64,000 nucleotides of DNA from Erythrobacter sp. SCSIO 43205 (GCF_019904235.1 NZ_CP063202.1:1860001-1924000); one strand, 5' to 3'; counted from the stretch's first letter, positions 29,473 to 37,863 are shown. The notes: generated from the letters alone by a model not told the origin. Translations and numbers: made by a program.

Positions 29473-29772
29473 ATGAAAAAGACTAACTGTGATGGATGGT
29501 TGCCGATTGAGAGCGCGCCGAGGGATGGGACGCGCATATGGGCCTGCTTCCACCCTGAGCTTTATCCAGTAGTCAATTCTGAGCGCAAAGACCTTGAGCG
29601 CTGGAATGGCGTGCAGATTGCACTGCGTCACCCTGGCATAGCTGACGACGGCTTTGATATGGGCTGGAATGTTGCAGCGCCCGTTGGATGGGGGGGCTTT
29701 CCTGACGAATGGATTGCAGGCTGGATGCCCTTACCACAACCCCCAAGCATAAAGGAGAATGAGGATGGATGA
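29473..29772 (+). CDS. Small phage protein, DUF551-like
   Basis: 99 residues starting MKKTNCDGWLPIESAPRDGT. The tryptophan-rich WLPIESAPRDGT and IAGWMPLPQPP ends are typical of DUF551-like phage proteins of unknown function. It follows the J-domain gene by 12 bases with AAGGAG and overlaps the next gene. Confidence 0.7.
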   Translation: MKKTNCDGWLPIESAPRDGTRIWACFHPELYPVVNSERKDLERWNGVQIALRHPGIADDGFDMGWNVAAPVGWGGFPDEWIAGWMPLPQPPSIKENEDG

Positions 29773-30073
29773 GGCTAGGCAATTCCCTGCGCAATCTGAG
29801 CGTGTCGAAACTGGCGCTATTCAATTTGGCGGCGATTGGCCGGGTGTGTTTCTGCGGGGCGACAATGCTATCGCAGCGGCATACTATCTTGGCGAAGTCT
29901 TTGATGCAATCGAGCGCGGAGAAGACCCCCGAAGAATACCAGTTAGTTACGAGCAGGCCAAGGCGGTAAAGGACTTGCTGTCCTGCTGTGATACTGATCA
30001 CCTTGACCCACCTCCAAATGAGGCTAATCAGAGGTTAGCTGCGGTGTACATCCGGCCAAGGTTCGCAACCTAG
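29765..30073 (+). CDS. Hypothetical phage protein
   Basis: 102 residues, acidic, no recognised domain. ATG at 29765 is chosen because AGGAG is 7 bases upstream; the ATG at 29759 is too close to it. It overlaps the preceding gene by 8 bases, so the three plus-strand genes form one transcript that continues into the structured region. Confidence 0.6.
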   Translation: MDEARQFPAQSERVETGAIQFGGDWPGVFLRGDNAIAAAYYLGEVFDAIERGEDPRRIPVSYEQAKAVKDLLSCCDTDHLDPPPNEANQRLAAVYIRPRFAT

Positions 30074-30080
30074 GCGCAGA

Positions 30081-30395
30081 CCGGACCTGTGATGTCCCGG
30101 CCCGCAGCAACAGTTTAGTTCCCGCAAGGGGAGCCGCGCCAGCTAGTCAGTTGGCAGAAGCGAGGCGGGGGTGTGTACCGATCCTAGTCCGCTAGGGTTA
30201 GAAGCGTAACGTAACAGGCGCTCCAGCCCCGCTTCGTTTTAACAGTTTAGGAGTGAACGGCCCGAACTTCAGGGTAGGTAGCAAGAAGGCTTCATGGGCC
30301 TCTTGGGTGAGAGCAAGCCTCACCACTCCAACCAAACCCAAGGCCAATTCGAACGGGCCGTAGGTGAGGGTCAGTCTTAACGGGCTGGCCCTTTT
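30081..30395 (+). ncRNA. Candidate structured RNA / 3' untranslated region with terminator-like end
   Basis: No convincing gene lies in these 315 bases, but many helices can form on the plus strand: CCGGAC/GTCCCGG (30081-30100, one bulge), a GCAA-capped hairpin (30119-30132), a 14-bp pairing with G-U pairs between GAAGCGAGGCGGGG (30157-30170) and CCCCGCTTCGTTTT (30227-30240) that encloses the perfect hairpin 30183-30196, and ACGGCCC (30257-30263) with GGGCCGT (30355-30361) around a hairpin at 30297-30345. GGGCC at 30355 can instead pair with GGCCC at 30387 followed by TTTT. I do not recognise a known RNA family. Confidence 0.5.
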
Positions 30396-30702
30396 ACCTA
30401 GGCGCATCTAAAGAGCAACGCGACGCAATGACAACGCCTTGAGTGCTTTGCGTGTCGATCCGGTCAATCTCTCGGATTGCGCAATTGATGATGGGCTTGC
30501 GGCTGTCTAATACCCTCTGAAAAGCCTTGTCTTGCGCTTCAAGCTTCAAGACATCCTTCTCAAGCGCCTTAATATCACTTTCAAGGTCACTCTTGGCAAT
30601 TGCAACCCCCCACGAGAGACTAGCGACTGTCGTTAGTATCGCTGTCATGATCTGCCACCCGTGGCTTGCTATCCAGCTTGTCGCGGTCTGAGCGCTCGTC
30701 AC
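30394..30702 (-). CDS. Small phage membrane protein with coiled coil
   Basis: 102 residues from GTG at 30702, which overlaps the upstream stop (GTGA); an ATG at 30648 would give 84. One transmembrane segment (MTAILTTVASLSWGVAIA) followed by a charged helix predicted as coiled coil (LESDIKALEKDVLKLEAQDK). Lies at the end of the lysis region. Unknown function; topology would suit a small inner-membrane lysis accessory. Confidence 0.55.
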   Translation of the reverse strand: MTSAQTATSWIASHGWQIMTAILTTVASLSWGVAIAKSDLESDIKALEKDVLKLEAQDKAFQRVLDSRKPIINCAIREIDRIDTQSTQGVVIASRCSLDAPR

Positions 30703-30781
30703 GAGCTATCACCCGATTGGCGATGTAAACCAAACACAGGAAAGCGGCTGCGCAAAATATCAGTGATCCAATCTCCAACAT
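30620..30781 (-). CDS. Possible small membrane protein in an overlapping frame
   Basis: 53 residues in a different frame, bridging the two flanking genes. One hydrophobic segment (SLIFCAAAFLCLVYIA) followed by a very charged tail ending HDSDTNDSR. The ribosome site is weak. It could be a real overlapping small lysis gene or chance; the charged-tail topology is the only support. Confidence 0.3.
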   Translation of the reverse strand: MLEIGSLIFCAAAFLCLVYIANRVIARDERSDRDKLDSKPRVADHDSDTNDSR

Positions 30782-31217
30782 ATTGCCAACCGCCCCAAGT
30801 GATATAAACAAGGGCTTGCACCAAACCCATAGTAGACAAGAACGCATATAGCGTAACTTGCTGTGGGCTGGCACTTATGTTTTCCTGTAGGTCAAGGCCC
30901 ATTCCGACCATGAAGCCTAGGCAAACCATCCCCATTACGCCCGAAATTGACCCGATTACTGTCTGCCAGCCCGTCTTAGGTGAAAGCAGGATGATAACCG
31001 CCGCTGCCAGATCAAGCGCAATGAAAGACGAAATGGTATAAACACCAAAGAAGTGAAATAGTGCTTGTGAGCTAAGGGAAGCCCCCATGAGTGCAAGCCA
31101 AGTGCGAAGCTGCGGACTACCTAAAGCGCGCAACATATCACGGCTGAACAATTGCTCGCGCATCTGCCAGACGAATAGCGCCAAGCCTATCAGCATGAGG
31201 GACTTCCAGAGGGTCAT
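30699..31217 (-). CDS. Phage membrane protein, unknown
   Basis: 172 residues with about four hydrophobic segments and no recognised family. Second-last gene of the minus-strand late transcript. Starts three bases before the end of the proline-rich ORF. May belong to the lysis set or superinfection exclusion; no direct evidence. Confidence 0.6.
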   Translation of the reverse strand: MTLWKSLMLIGLALFVWQMREQLFSRDMLRALGSPQLRTWLALMGASLSSQALFHFFGVYTISSFIALDLAAAVIILLSPKTGWQTVIGSISGVMGMVCLGFMVGMGLDLQENISASPQQVTLYAFLSTMGLVQALVYITWGGWQYVGDWITDILRSRFPVFGLHRQSGDSS

Positions 31218-31220
31218 GGA

Positions 31221-31358
31221 TTAGCCCCAAGGTCCATGTTTGGGGGGAGGCGGTGGAGGAGGCGGCTCAGGTGGCATAAAGCTTGGGCGCGTTGCTAAAG
31301 CAGGTGCAACCCGTTCGACATTTAGGCCAGTGGCCTCGCGTAGTTTTTCCAAATTCAT
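31221..31358 (-). CDS. Small proline-rich phage protein
   Basis: 45 residues beginning MNLEKLREATGL and ending in a run of eight prolines (PEPPPPPPPPKHGPWG). ATG at 31358 has GGAG eight bases upstream; an ATG at 31373 overlapping the o-spanin stop (TAATG) is the alternative. The N-terminal helix and polyproline tail suggest a protein-binding peptide. Too short for family assignment. Confidence 0.5.
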   Translation of the reverse strand: MNLEKLREATGLNVERVAPALATRPSFMPPEPPPPPPPPKHGPWG

Positions 31359-31372
31359 GCAGGATGCTCCCA

Positions 31373-31693
31373 TTATTCGATCAGATCTGGCTTTTCGCCG
31401 CAATCCGTTGGTTCGCTGGCAAAATTGTTCCAAAGCTGGCACCAACGATAGGCTAATGCTACGCCCGTGTCACCATAGTCAAAGCGGTCGCTGACATAGC
31501 TTTCGTATGCAGCCTCGCTTGTGGCAATATCATCGGGCAGCGTCGGAGCTTTCAGGTTCGCCTGTTGCTCGCTCAAGCTTGGCGGCGCAGGAGGCAGGAA
31601 GTTCACGTCCGCGTCCCTCGATGCGCAGGAGTTGGCGCACACGAGCGCACTGGCGAGCGCTAAGCTCTTGGTCAGGAATGTTTGCCGTGTCAT
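31373..31693 (-). CDS. Outer-membrane spanin subunit (Rz1-like)
   Basis: 106 residues with a lipoprotein-like signal (SLALASALVCANSC) and a proline-rich stretch LPPAPPSLSEQ. Its first half lies in another frame inside the i-spanin gene, the classic Rz/Rz1 overlapping arrangement. The two subunits join the membranes and fuse them at lysis. The lipobox is imperfect, so the processing cysteine is uncertain. Confidence 0.6.
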   Translation of the reverse strand: MTRQTFLTKSLALASALVCANSCASRDADVNFLPPAPPSLSEQQANLKAPTLPDDIATSEAAYESYVSDRFDYGDTGVALAYRWCQLWNNFASEPTDCGEKPDLIE

Positions 31694-31973
31694 TGTCTAA
31701 CTCCTCGCGTCTTGCGGTGATTGTTGCGGCGATCTGCTTGGCAAGTGCCTCATCGGCTTCCTCAGCCCGCTTAGCTTGCTCGTCACGCTCTTTGCGTATC
31801 TCTGCGACTTTATTTTCCCACTTGATGCGCTCCTCAGTGCGTCCGTGGCTTTCACCCGCGCAATAGGAGATGCCTAGTAAGAGAATGGCACCAATCCCGG
31901 CGTAAACCTGCCAAGGAAGCGATTTGAGCCAGTTTAGGCCACCTGTGAGCAGCCCTAGTAGCGTCGTGCCCAT
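31530..31973 (-). CDS. Inner-membrane spanin subunit (Rz-like)
   Basis: 147 residues. N-terminal transmembrane segment (VYAGIGAILLLGISYCAG), then a long charged coiled coil (KWENKVAEIRKERDEQAKRA) and C-terminal QCARVRQLLR. This is Rz-type topology. GGAGG precedes the ATG. It overlaps the o-spanin gene by 164 bases. Confidence 0.7.
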   Translation of the reverse strand: MGTTLLGLLTGGLNWLKSLPWQVYAGIGAILLLGISYCAGESHGRTEERIKWENKVAEIRKERDEQAKRAEEADEALAKQIAATITARREELDNDTANIPDQELSARQCARVRQLLRIEGRGRELPASCAAKLERATGEPESSDAAR

Positions 31974-32031
31974 AGCGAGCCTCCAATCTCTTTAATCATG
32001 CGCCATATGGTGCGAGGGGTGAGCGTGTGCA

Positions 32032-32304
32032 TTATTCTTCCCCTCGTGGCCTGTCGTCAAAGCTTGCCCCGTCGCGGGTGACGCTTGAAGTCATGCGCCG
32101 CCCCATAACCCAACCAAGCGCGCCTGTGCCGATAAAGACTTGAATATGCGCAGCCAGCGCCAACCAGAACATAAAGGCCGGGTGATTGCGCAGCGTCCAA
32201 AGCGAGGCCATGATAATAAGCGTGAATGCGATGCAGCCGCCCACCGTAGCGATAAACGCCCACGAGCGCCGCCCTTCGAGCGTGTGGATAGAGGGGAGCT
32301 TCAT
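32032..32304 (-). CDS. Small phage membrane protein, possible holin or antiholin
   Basis: 90 residues with two transmembrane segments (FIATVGGCIAFTLIIMASLW and FMFWLALAAHIQVFIGTGAL) and a polar C-terminus. The ATG overlaps the muramidase stop (TGATG). Size and position next to the endolysin suit a class II holin or antiholin, though the upstream gene is also a holin candidate. Confidence 0.6.
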   Translation of the reverse strand: MKLPSIHTLEGRRSWAFIATVGGCIAFTLIIMASLWTLRNHPAFMFWLALAAHIQVFIGTGALGWVMGRRMTSSVTRDGASFDDRPRGEE

Positions 32305-32987
32305 CACGAGTGCCTCGCAATCAGTTTCGCCAATTTCACATGATAAGCGTTCTTGCGATAACCGCCGCCATTGTACCGCTTCGCAAAGGCTTCACAGCTT
32401 CCCGGATTATTCGGCTTGCAAGCGCGCAATTCATCAGCGAGGCCATTTGCCTCGATAAAGCGCACAAGCGCCTGCAAATGATCTGCCTCGCTACGCACCA
32501 TCGCCATGGCAAAGTCCCACGGGCTCTCATAGCCTAGGCGCTCCCAATGGAAGCCCATGATCTGAAACTTACCCCATGAGGCGCTTGAGATAGCTGCGTC
32601 CACATTCAGCTTTGCAGCGCGAGCAAGGCGCTTGTATCGTCCCGGCATATGGCGGGCGTAAAGCTTGCGGTTCCAACGCCGCGATGAAATAGACGGGTGA
32701 CTTCGATCATAAACCCGCTTCGTGAGCCGCGAAAACCAATGTGCCTCAAATAGAATAACGGGTCTGCCATCGCGGGAGAATGACGAACGCCCACTTTCCT
32801 TTTCAGCAACGGCATATAGGTTTGCTATCGGCACACCCAAGCGCGAGGCCGCTGCTACCATATCGCTATGCTTGATTGCGGGTGCGTCAAGGTTTACAAA
32901 CGCCTCAAGAAAAGCCGCCTGAGTCTTTGGACCAAATACACCATCACTTGCAACGCCAAGCCGCTTTTGAAGCTCGCGTGTCGTCAT
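32304..32987 (-). CDS. Endolysin: N-acetylmuramidase with peptidoglycan-binding domain
   Basis: 227 residues. An N-terminal peptidoglycan-binding repeat (TTRELQKRLGVASDGVFGPK) precedes an N-acetylmuramidase (DUF3380-like) domain with VAEKESGRSSF, ILFEAHWFSRL, SASWGKFQIMGFHW and KRYNGGGYRKNAYH. Cuts the glycan backbone at lysis; no signal peptide, so it needs a holin. Start at 32987 has AGAGGA seven bases upstream; the ATG at 32993 is too close to it. Confidence 0.85.
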   Translation of the reverse strand: MTTRELQKRLGVASDGVFGPKTQAAFLEAFVNLDAPAIKHSDMVAAASRLGVPIANLYAVAEKESGRSSFSRDGRPVILFEAHWFSRLTKRVYDRSHPSISSRRWNRKLYARHMPGRYKRLARAAKLNVDAAISSASWGKFQIMGFHWERLGYESPWDFAMAMVRSEADHLQALVRFIEANGLADELRACKPNNPGSCEAFAKRYNGGGYRKNAYHVKLAKLIARHS

Positions 32988-32989
32988 AC

Positions 32990-33379
32990 TCATTTCCTCT
33001 CGCGCTCTTCGACGGCTGCGTCTGGCATAAATCGCAGCCAACCATTGCGCTTAAGCCACTGGATCACTTCATTCGCAGAAATGGCGAGAATGGCAGTCAC
33101 AAGCGCGCGCATATCATTATCTGTAATGCCGATTTGCTTGGTTGATACCGACGCTACCAAGCCGATAAGGCCAAGTTGCATCGTGAAGCCAATGACCTGC
33201 CGCCAACCAATTGTGTCTTCGTCCGCAATGCGCTTACCAAAGTGCGCCACCGCTCCGATTGCCAGACCAAAAATGATAGCAAAATAACCGCGAAACCACG
33301 CAGCGAACTCTTCGATCAAAGCGCCCTCCCGGTGCCATAAAGGGCTGAAAGTGTCATAATAAGTAAACAGGCGAACCAA
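32990..33379 (-). CDS. Holin-like membrane protein (LydA/holin superfamily III type)
   Basis: 129 residues, or about 109 from a TTG at 33319 that overlaps the upstream stop (TTGA) and has GGGAGGG before it. Three hydrophobic segments with VIGFTMQLGLIGLVASVST and NEVIQWLKRNGWLR near the charged C-terminus. Placement immediately before the muramidase supports a holin. The short start seems more likely because the long one overlaps the upstream gene by 64 bases. Confidence 0.6.
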   Translation of the reverse strand: MVRLFTYYDTFSPLWHREGALIEEFAAWFRGYFAIIFGLAIGAVAHFGKRIADEDTIGWRQVIGFTMQLGLIGLVASVSTKQIGITDNDMRALVTAILAISANEVIQWLKRNGWLRFMPDAAVEERERK

Positions 33380-33708
33380 TGCACCGGACGCTTGCCTGTC
33401 GCTATATCAAGGCCGTGATGTTTCAGTATGGCATAGATACAAGCGCCGATAGTTACGCCGCTCATCATTGCGAAATTCACATCTAGGCTAATCAAACCGT
33501 TCGCGAGCATGATATTGGCAGGGCTCGCAAGGCAACACATCACGAAGCACATCACGAGAATTGAAACGCGATGATACCGCCATGCACTATCCCGAACGTG
33601 TTTTGGCGCTTTTGTGAAGTCGAAGCTTTCAAACAATATGCGCCAAGCGAGCCAAGCAAAGATGGCAATGCCGCCAATCCGCAATCCGGTTAGAAGCCCT
33701 TCGATCAT
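33316..33708 (-). CDS. Phage membrane protein, unknown
   Basis: 130 residues with about four transmembrane segments (for example GIAIFAWLAWRILF and VSILVMCFVMCC). ATG at 33708 preceded by GGAG. First gene of the lysis group; may assist the holin. No family recognised. Confidence 0.6.
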   Translation of the reverse strand: MIEGLLTGLRIGGIAIFAWLAWRILFESFDFTKAPKHVRDSAWRYHRVSILVMCFVMCCLASPANIMLANGLISLDVNFAMMSGVTIGACIYAILKHHGLDIATGKRPVHWFACLLIMTLSALYGTGRAL

Positions 33709-33805
33709 CAAAGCCGCTCCATAAACCGGATGCGATAGGCCAAGAATTGAAGCACACGAGCCGCATCAAGGCAAGACGGGTTTCATGGGCGGCGAGGGAG
33801 GGCGG

Positions 33806-35515
33806 TCATACAGTTAACGGCAGAATGCTAGGCGCGATGTGATACCCGCGCGCAATCAGCGCGTCAGCAACGATGCCGCCCAAAGCTGTGCAACCGGCTG
33901 CGTTCGGGTGAAAATCGCCCGCGCTGGTGCGCAGAGAAAGCGGCCACAGGTCGAGATTGTTGACGTAATTCTCGTCATCGGTGCCACCGTTTGACAGCGC
34001 CTGAATGGGTGCCAGCGTCTCGACCCAATGCGGGCCGCAGATGTTGCGCACATGCGCCTCGGTCGCGTTCCATTCGGTGCGCGCGGTCGTGCCGTCATTC
34101 GTGTTCGGAGCGGCCTCGGTGAGCACCCAGCGGTCATGCGGGAGCGTGTTCAGAACCGAATGAAGCCCCGCGTCGATATACGCATTGCGTCCTGCGACTG
34201 AACCGGGATCGACCTGATAATCGCGACCGCCATTCAGGAACACGAGCGTATGTTCGTGCCATTTGTCAAAATCGGTTGCGAAGCGGATTGCCTGCTGTTG
34301 CTCGTCGGTGCCACCAACACCGTCCTGTGAGATGGCGTAATACTGGTCAATCTCCGCTTCAAGGCCGAGCCGCACGGCGTCGAATACCTTGTAGAGATTG
34401 AGGAAGCTGTCTCCGAGTAGGTGAATGCGCGGCACATGCAGAGGCGCGTTGACCTCGTACATCTCGTCATCGGTGAGCGTTTCACTCCAGACCGTGCCGT
34501 TGAAAAACTCGCTGTTGGTCAGCGCAAAGCCCTGATCGAACGCCCGCGCGCCAAAGCCAAACCGGGTGGGCGCAGAAACGGCAAGACCGGCACCATCACC
34601 AAACAGCTTGGACTGCAATTCACCCGGCCCATTGCGCGTCTCAATCGCGCTGCCTTGGCTGAACCGCGCAGAGAAGCGTTGCCGTCCGCGACCGTCATAC
34701 GTGCCGCCTTCGTTAGTTTTACTGAGCATATTCGGTTGTATGAAGTCGGCACCGCTGGTGTCTTTTGGCCCGTAAAAGTTCCAGTATTTACGGTCGGCAC
34801 TGATGTTCAAGGCGCTGAATTCCCAGCGGACGCCGCCTGTCGACTTCCACCACGAAAGGATCGAGCCGGAAACGGTCTGCGAATGATCGTGGCGATATTC
34901 AAACCGCACCGTGATCTCATCGGTCACATTCAGACCGTCATTCAGGATGAAGCCGTTGCCGACTGCCGTGAGTTCCGAAACATCGCGAACCTGCCCGCCC
35001 CAATAATATCGGGCATTTTCGCGGTCGATGTGAGCCTCGCACCGAGCTGGTGCCCACCACGCCTCGATCTCGGTCCACGGCGAGACGGTCGTGTTCCACC
35101 ATTTCGAGCCATCCGAATACACGCGCACAGCGGGCGATTGTTTCCAGATCATGTACCGCCCAGTCGCCAATTCAGGTGGCGGCAGAACCATCACTGTAGG
35201 CTCACCAAAGTCGCGCCGACGCTGATTGTCGCGGCGTTGAGGAAAGTCAGTGGCTACTCCTGCGTCATTGCGATATTCGCGATATTCGGCAGGGCCGGAA
35301 TGTTTGACCGTGAAAAACCGGTCACTTGCACCGCTACCCGAAGTGATCGCCAGTCCGCTCGCAATGTCAGGTGCGGTGTTCTGGTTAGCTGCCGCTTGCG
35401 CCAAAGCCGCACTTTCCGCCGCAGACGTTGCACTCGCAGCCGCAGCCGCCGTGTTCTCGCCCACCTTAATTACAACGGGGCCATCCTGACGGATTACCGC
35501 AACCAGATCGCTCAT
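33806..35515 (-). CDS. Tail-associated protein with C-terminal SGNH/GDSL hydrolase domain
   Basis: 569 residues. Begins with an alanine-rich coiled coil (ENTAAAAASATSAAESAAL), then a lectin/laminin-G-like middle (GSILSWWKSTGGVRWEFSA). The C-terminal ~190 residues have the SGNH blocks HLLGDSFLN (nucleophile Ser) and DFHPNAAGC (Asp and His). Likely a tail spike or fibre that deacetylates or cleaves a surface glycan. ATG overlaps the next gene's stop (ATGA). Confidence 0.75.
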   Translation of the reverse strand: MSDLVAVIRQDGPVVIKVGENTAAAAASATSAAESAALAQAAANQNTAPDIASGLAITSGSGASDRFFTVKHSGPAEYREYRNDAGVATDFPQRRDNQRRRDFGEPTVMVLPPPELATGRYMIWKQSPAVRVYSDGSKWWNTTVSPWTEIEAWWAPARCEAHIDRENARYYWGGQVRDVSELTAVGNGFILNDGLNVTDEITVRFEYRHDHSQTVSGSILSWWKSTGGVRWEFSALNISADRKYWNFYGPKDTSGADFIQPNMLSKTNEGGTYDGRGRQRFSARFSQGSAIETRNGPGELQSKLFGDGAGLAVSAPTRFGFGARAFDQGFALTNSEFFNGTVWSETLTDDEMYEVNAPLHVPRIHLLGDSFLNLYKVFDAVRLGLEAEIDQYYAISQDGVGGTDEQQQAIRFATDFDKWHEHTLVFLNGGRDYQVDPGSVAGRNAYIDAGLHSVLNTLPHDRWVLTEAAPNTNDGTTARTEWNATEAHVRNICGPHWVETLAPIQALSNGGTDDENYVNNLDLWPLSLRTSAGDFHPNAAGCTALGGIVADALIARGYHIAPSILPLTV

Positions 35516-35919
35516 ACCGTAACCCCCGGATTGATGGTGAATTTGCCAGAGCAAAAAACGAATTTCGTCCCGCCGCTCGGTGTCAAGTGAATGTCGTAAT
35601 AAAGGACAAGGGCGTTCGATGTGGGGGAGGCTGTATCCAACGCTTCAAGCGTGGCCTCGCTAACAATCATGCGAACTTTGGATGCGCCATCTACAAGCAC
35701 ACCTTCGGGATCGGGGTATGATGCGTCATAAGTGACGCTCAAGCCTTCGCTAGGTGGTGCGGCATTGCTCAAAGTGACCAGCGGCGTGCCCGTGTCCCCC
35801 GGCTCATTACGGATATGACACAGCATTGTCGCGCCAGAATAATCGACGCCCATTTTTGCAATCGTTTTGTCGAAAGGTACGCGCTTGTCTGCACTCAGAT
35901 TGATTGTAGGTGTGGCCAT
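35512..35919 (-). CDS. Phage tail/baseplate protein, unknown
   Basis: 135 residues, beta-rich, starting MATPTINLSADKRVPFDKTI. It resembles small Ig-like baseplate or BppU-type proteins in length and position between the tail hub and the SGNH fibre. No catalytic motif. Confidence 0.55.
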   Translation of the reverse strand: MATPTINLSADKRVPFDKTIAKMGVDYSGATMLCHIRNEPGDTGTPLVTLSNAAPPSEGLSVTYDASYPDPEGVLVDGASKVRMIVSEATLEALDTASPTSNALVLYYDIHLTPSGGTKFVFCSGKFTINPGVTV

Positions 35920-35961
35920 GATTTCGGCATAACCGCCGCCTAAAGCGACTTTCCCGCCGCA

Positions 35962-37863
35962 TCACCGATAGTCGCCAGAATCCCAACCTGGCGGAACGCT
36001 TCCACCTCCGCTCGTTCCGGTGCCTCCAATCACGTCAGTCACAATAGAGCCGACATAGTGACGGTTTGGATTGGTCGAACTGTTTTGTGCAACAGTGGAT
36101 GTCTGCGTCGCTTTGAAAGTGACAGCACCGCCTGAACGCGATGAATCGTCATAATAGATGTGGTAGCGCGTTTCGTCCGCAATTGAGGTTGTTCCATCGT
36201 CCTCAGTTGTCAGAGTATCGCCTGTCACAGCCACCGACCTGTCGGCATATGTTCTAACGTGATCCTCGATTGTGATACTTGTATCGGTCGCTTGAATAAG
36301 CCCATCAAGAGGGTCCGCGTCGGTTGGATTGCTGATTGCAATCAGCGTTTGCTCACTGGTTTGCAGCGATTGCACCAGAGGATTGAGCGCTGGATTGTAA
36401 GGCGTTGTCGCGATTGGCTCTGGCGGTTCCACCAATGTCGGATCAGCATAAATCGCAGCGTTCTCTTCGCGCAAGGTCAAAGGCACGCGCCCATCCTGCC
36501 GGAACTCAATATCGGCAACACGGAATAGCTTTTGCGTGAAGCCCGTTTGCGCAAAGGTCAGTCGAATTACGCTGTTCTTTGTGATCTTCCACGCGGTTGC
36601 CTGGAACTCGGCAGAGAACACGCCAGCATAGGATTGGCGATTGAGACGCAGGGCGGCGAGACGTTGCGCTTGGTCTGCACTTTGCACCATCGGCAAGTTG
36701 AGATTGAAAATGCGATCAATGCCGTCCGGGCTAGCCTCGCGCAATTCGGGATATTCGGCTTGCTGATAGAGGCTCGTGTTGCTCGGATCGGTGTAGAGCC
36801 CGCGCACCACGTTGAAGCTCTGGTCAAGCGATGGGATGGGTTGCCAAGTGAACGCGTCGATAATGTCGTCGTCATCAAAATCGGCATCGGGCGTGGCAAG
36901 GTCGTTGTGGAAGATCGTGAGGCGTAGCTTACCGCCCACATCGTCAAGGTCTGCGTTCATGCACGCCTTGAGCATTTCGATCACGGTGGTCGGGCTATCC
37001 CCTTCGCTCCAAACACCGTCGCAGCGATAACGCGGCTCAGTGCCCCCGCCAAAGGTAGTGACGGATTCATCGCAGATATTGGCAGCGGTGATAAAGCTGT
37101 CGAGGTCGATACGCTCAGGCGGGATGCCTTTGCCAAGGGCCAGCTTGCCGTTGATCTTGTAGCCCAAGAGATAGAACAGGAGAGCCAGCGCAGGGTTTCG
37201 GCAAGCGTCGTCGTCCCACACCCAAGTGGACTGATCCGCCATATCCTGCGACACATCGCGCGGATCAGGCAAAGCAGCACCCTTGCCGCGAATGGTGATC
37301 CGCGTTGTGATGGACTGCGCATACGGGCTATCGGTTTTCTTATCGTTGCCCGTCAGCTTGTATTTTAGGTGGACGTAGGCAAGCCCGGTGTAACGGCGCG
37401 TTGATCCCATGCGGCTTGAAATGTTGATCGCATTGGCGGCCGAGCCTTCAAGCCGTGTAGCGACTTCGAGATAACCAACCCCATCGCCTTCAACGCCGCC
37501 GCCCGACGACCACACGCGCTGATCGTCGAAGAATATCTCGTCAATGCTTTCGACCTTGTGAGAGGCGCAAACAATGAAACGGTGAAAATATTCTTGGTTG
37601 TCGGTGAACTCTTCGTCGCGAATATCGGTGGCAAATGCGGTGTTGCCGATCACGGTTTTGCGCGGTGTCAGCGGGTCAACATTGGCGCGCAGGCGGTCGA
37701 TGTTTTCGCGGCTCAACCCGGGCGTTTTTGGTTTGGGCGCGAGAAGAGAACTTGCAACCGAAAGGCCAGCCACCGCGAGGCCCGCCAAAAGCGTTCCGCC
37801 TGACAAGACCGTTCCGGCAACAAGCGCGCCAACCTTCAAGACTTTGCCGACAACCTTACCCAT
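35962..37863 (-). CDS. Tail tip/hub protein (gpJ-like central tail protein)
   Basis: 633 residues. A glycine-rich hydrophobic N-terminus (about 45 residues) precedes a phage tail hub module (NTAFATDIRDEEF, WVWDDDACRNPALALLFYLL), the typical region of lambda gpJ-like proteins, and a threonine-rich C-terminus. Starts at the ATG that overlaps the upstream stop as TAATG. Probably contacts the receptor or anchors the fibre encoded next. Confidence 0.75.
   Translation of the reverse strand: MGKVVGKVLKVGALVAGTVLSGGTLLAGLAVAGLSVASSLLAPKPKTPGLSRENIDRLRANVDPLTPRKTVIGNTAFATDIRDEEFTDNQEYFHRFIVCASHKVESIDEIFFDDQRVWSSGGGVEGDGVGYLEVATRLEGSAANAINISSRMGSTRRYTGLAYVHLKYKLTGNDKKTDSPYAQSITTRITIRGKGAALPDPRDVSQDMADQSTWVWDDDACRNPALALLFYLLGYKINGKLALGKGIPPERIDLDSFITAANICDESVTTFGGGTEPRYRCDGVWSEGDSPTTVIEMLKACMNADLDDVGGKLRLTIFHNDLATPDADFDDDDIIDAFTWQPIPSLDQSFNVVRGLYTDPSNTSLYQQAEYPELREASPDGIDRIFNLNLPMVQSADQAQRLAALRLNRQSYAGVFSAEFQATAWKITKNSVIRLTFAQTGFTQKLFRVADIEFRQDGRVPLTLREENAAIYADPTLVEPPEPIATTPYNPALNPLVQSLQTSEQTLIAISNPTDADPLDGLIQATDTSITIEDHVRTYADRSVAVTGDTLTTEDDGTTSIADETRYHIYYDDSSRSGGAVTFKATQTSTVAQNSSTNPNRHYVGSIVTDVIGGTGTSGGGSVPPGWDSGDYR

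Noticed and set aside
30198..30407. 69-codon minus ORF in the structured region
   Set aside because: No ribosome site or recognisable protein; the helices and G-U pairs argue for a plus-strand RNA.
31958..32032. 25-codon minus micro-ORF (start 32032 overlapping a stop, end inside the i-spanin gene)
   Set aside because: Could be a coupling leader, but too short and without an independent ribosome site to call a gene.
34421..35590. 389-codon plus ORF opposite the SGNH tail gene
   Set aside because: Arg/Pro-rich shadow frame; the minus strand has GDSF and DFHPN motifs.
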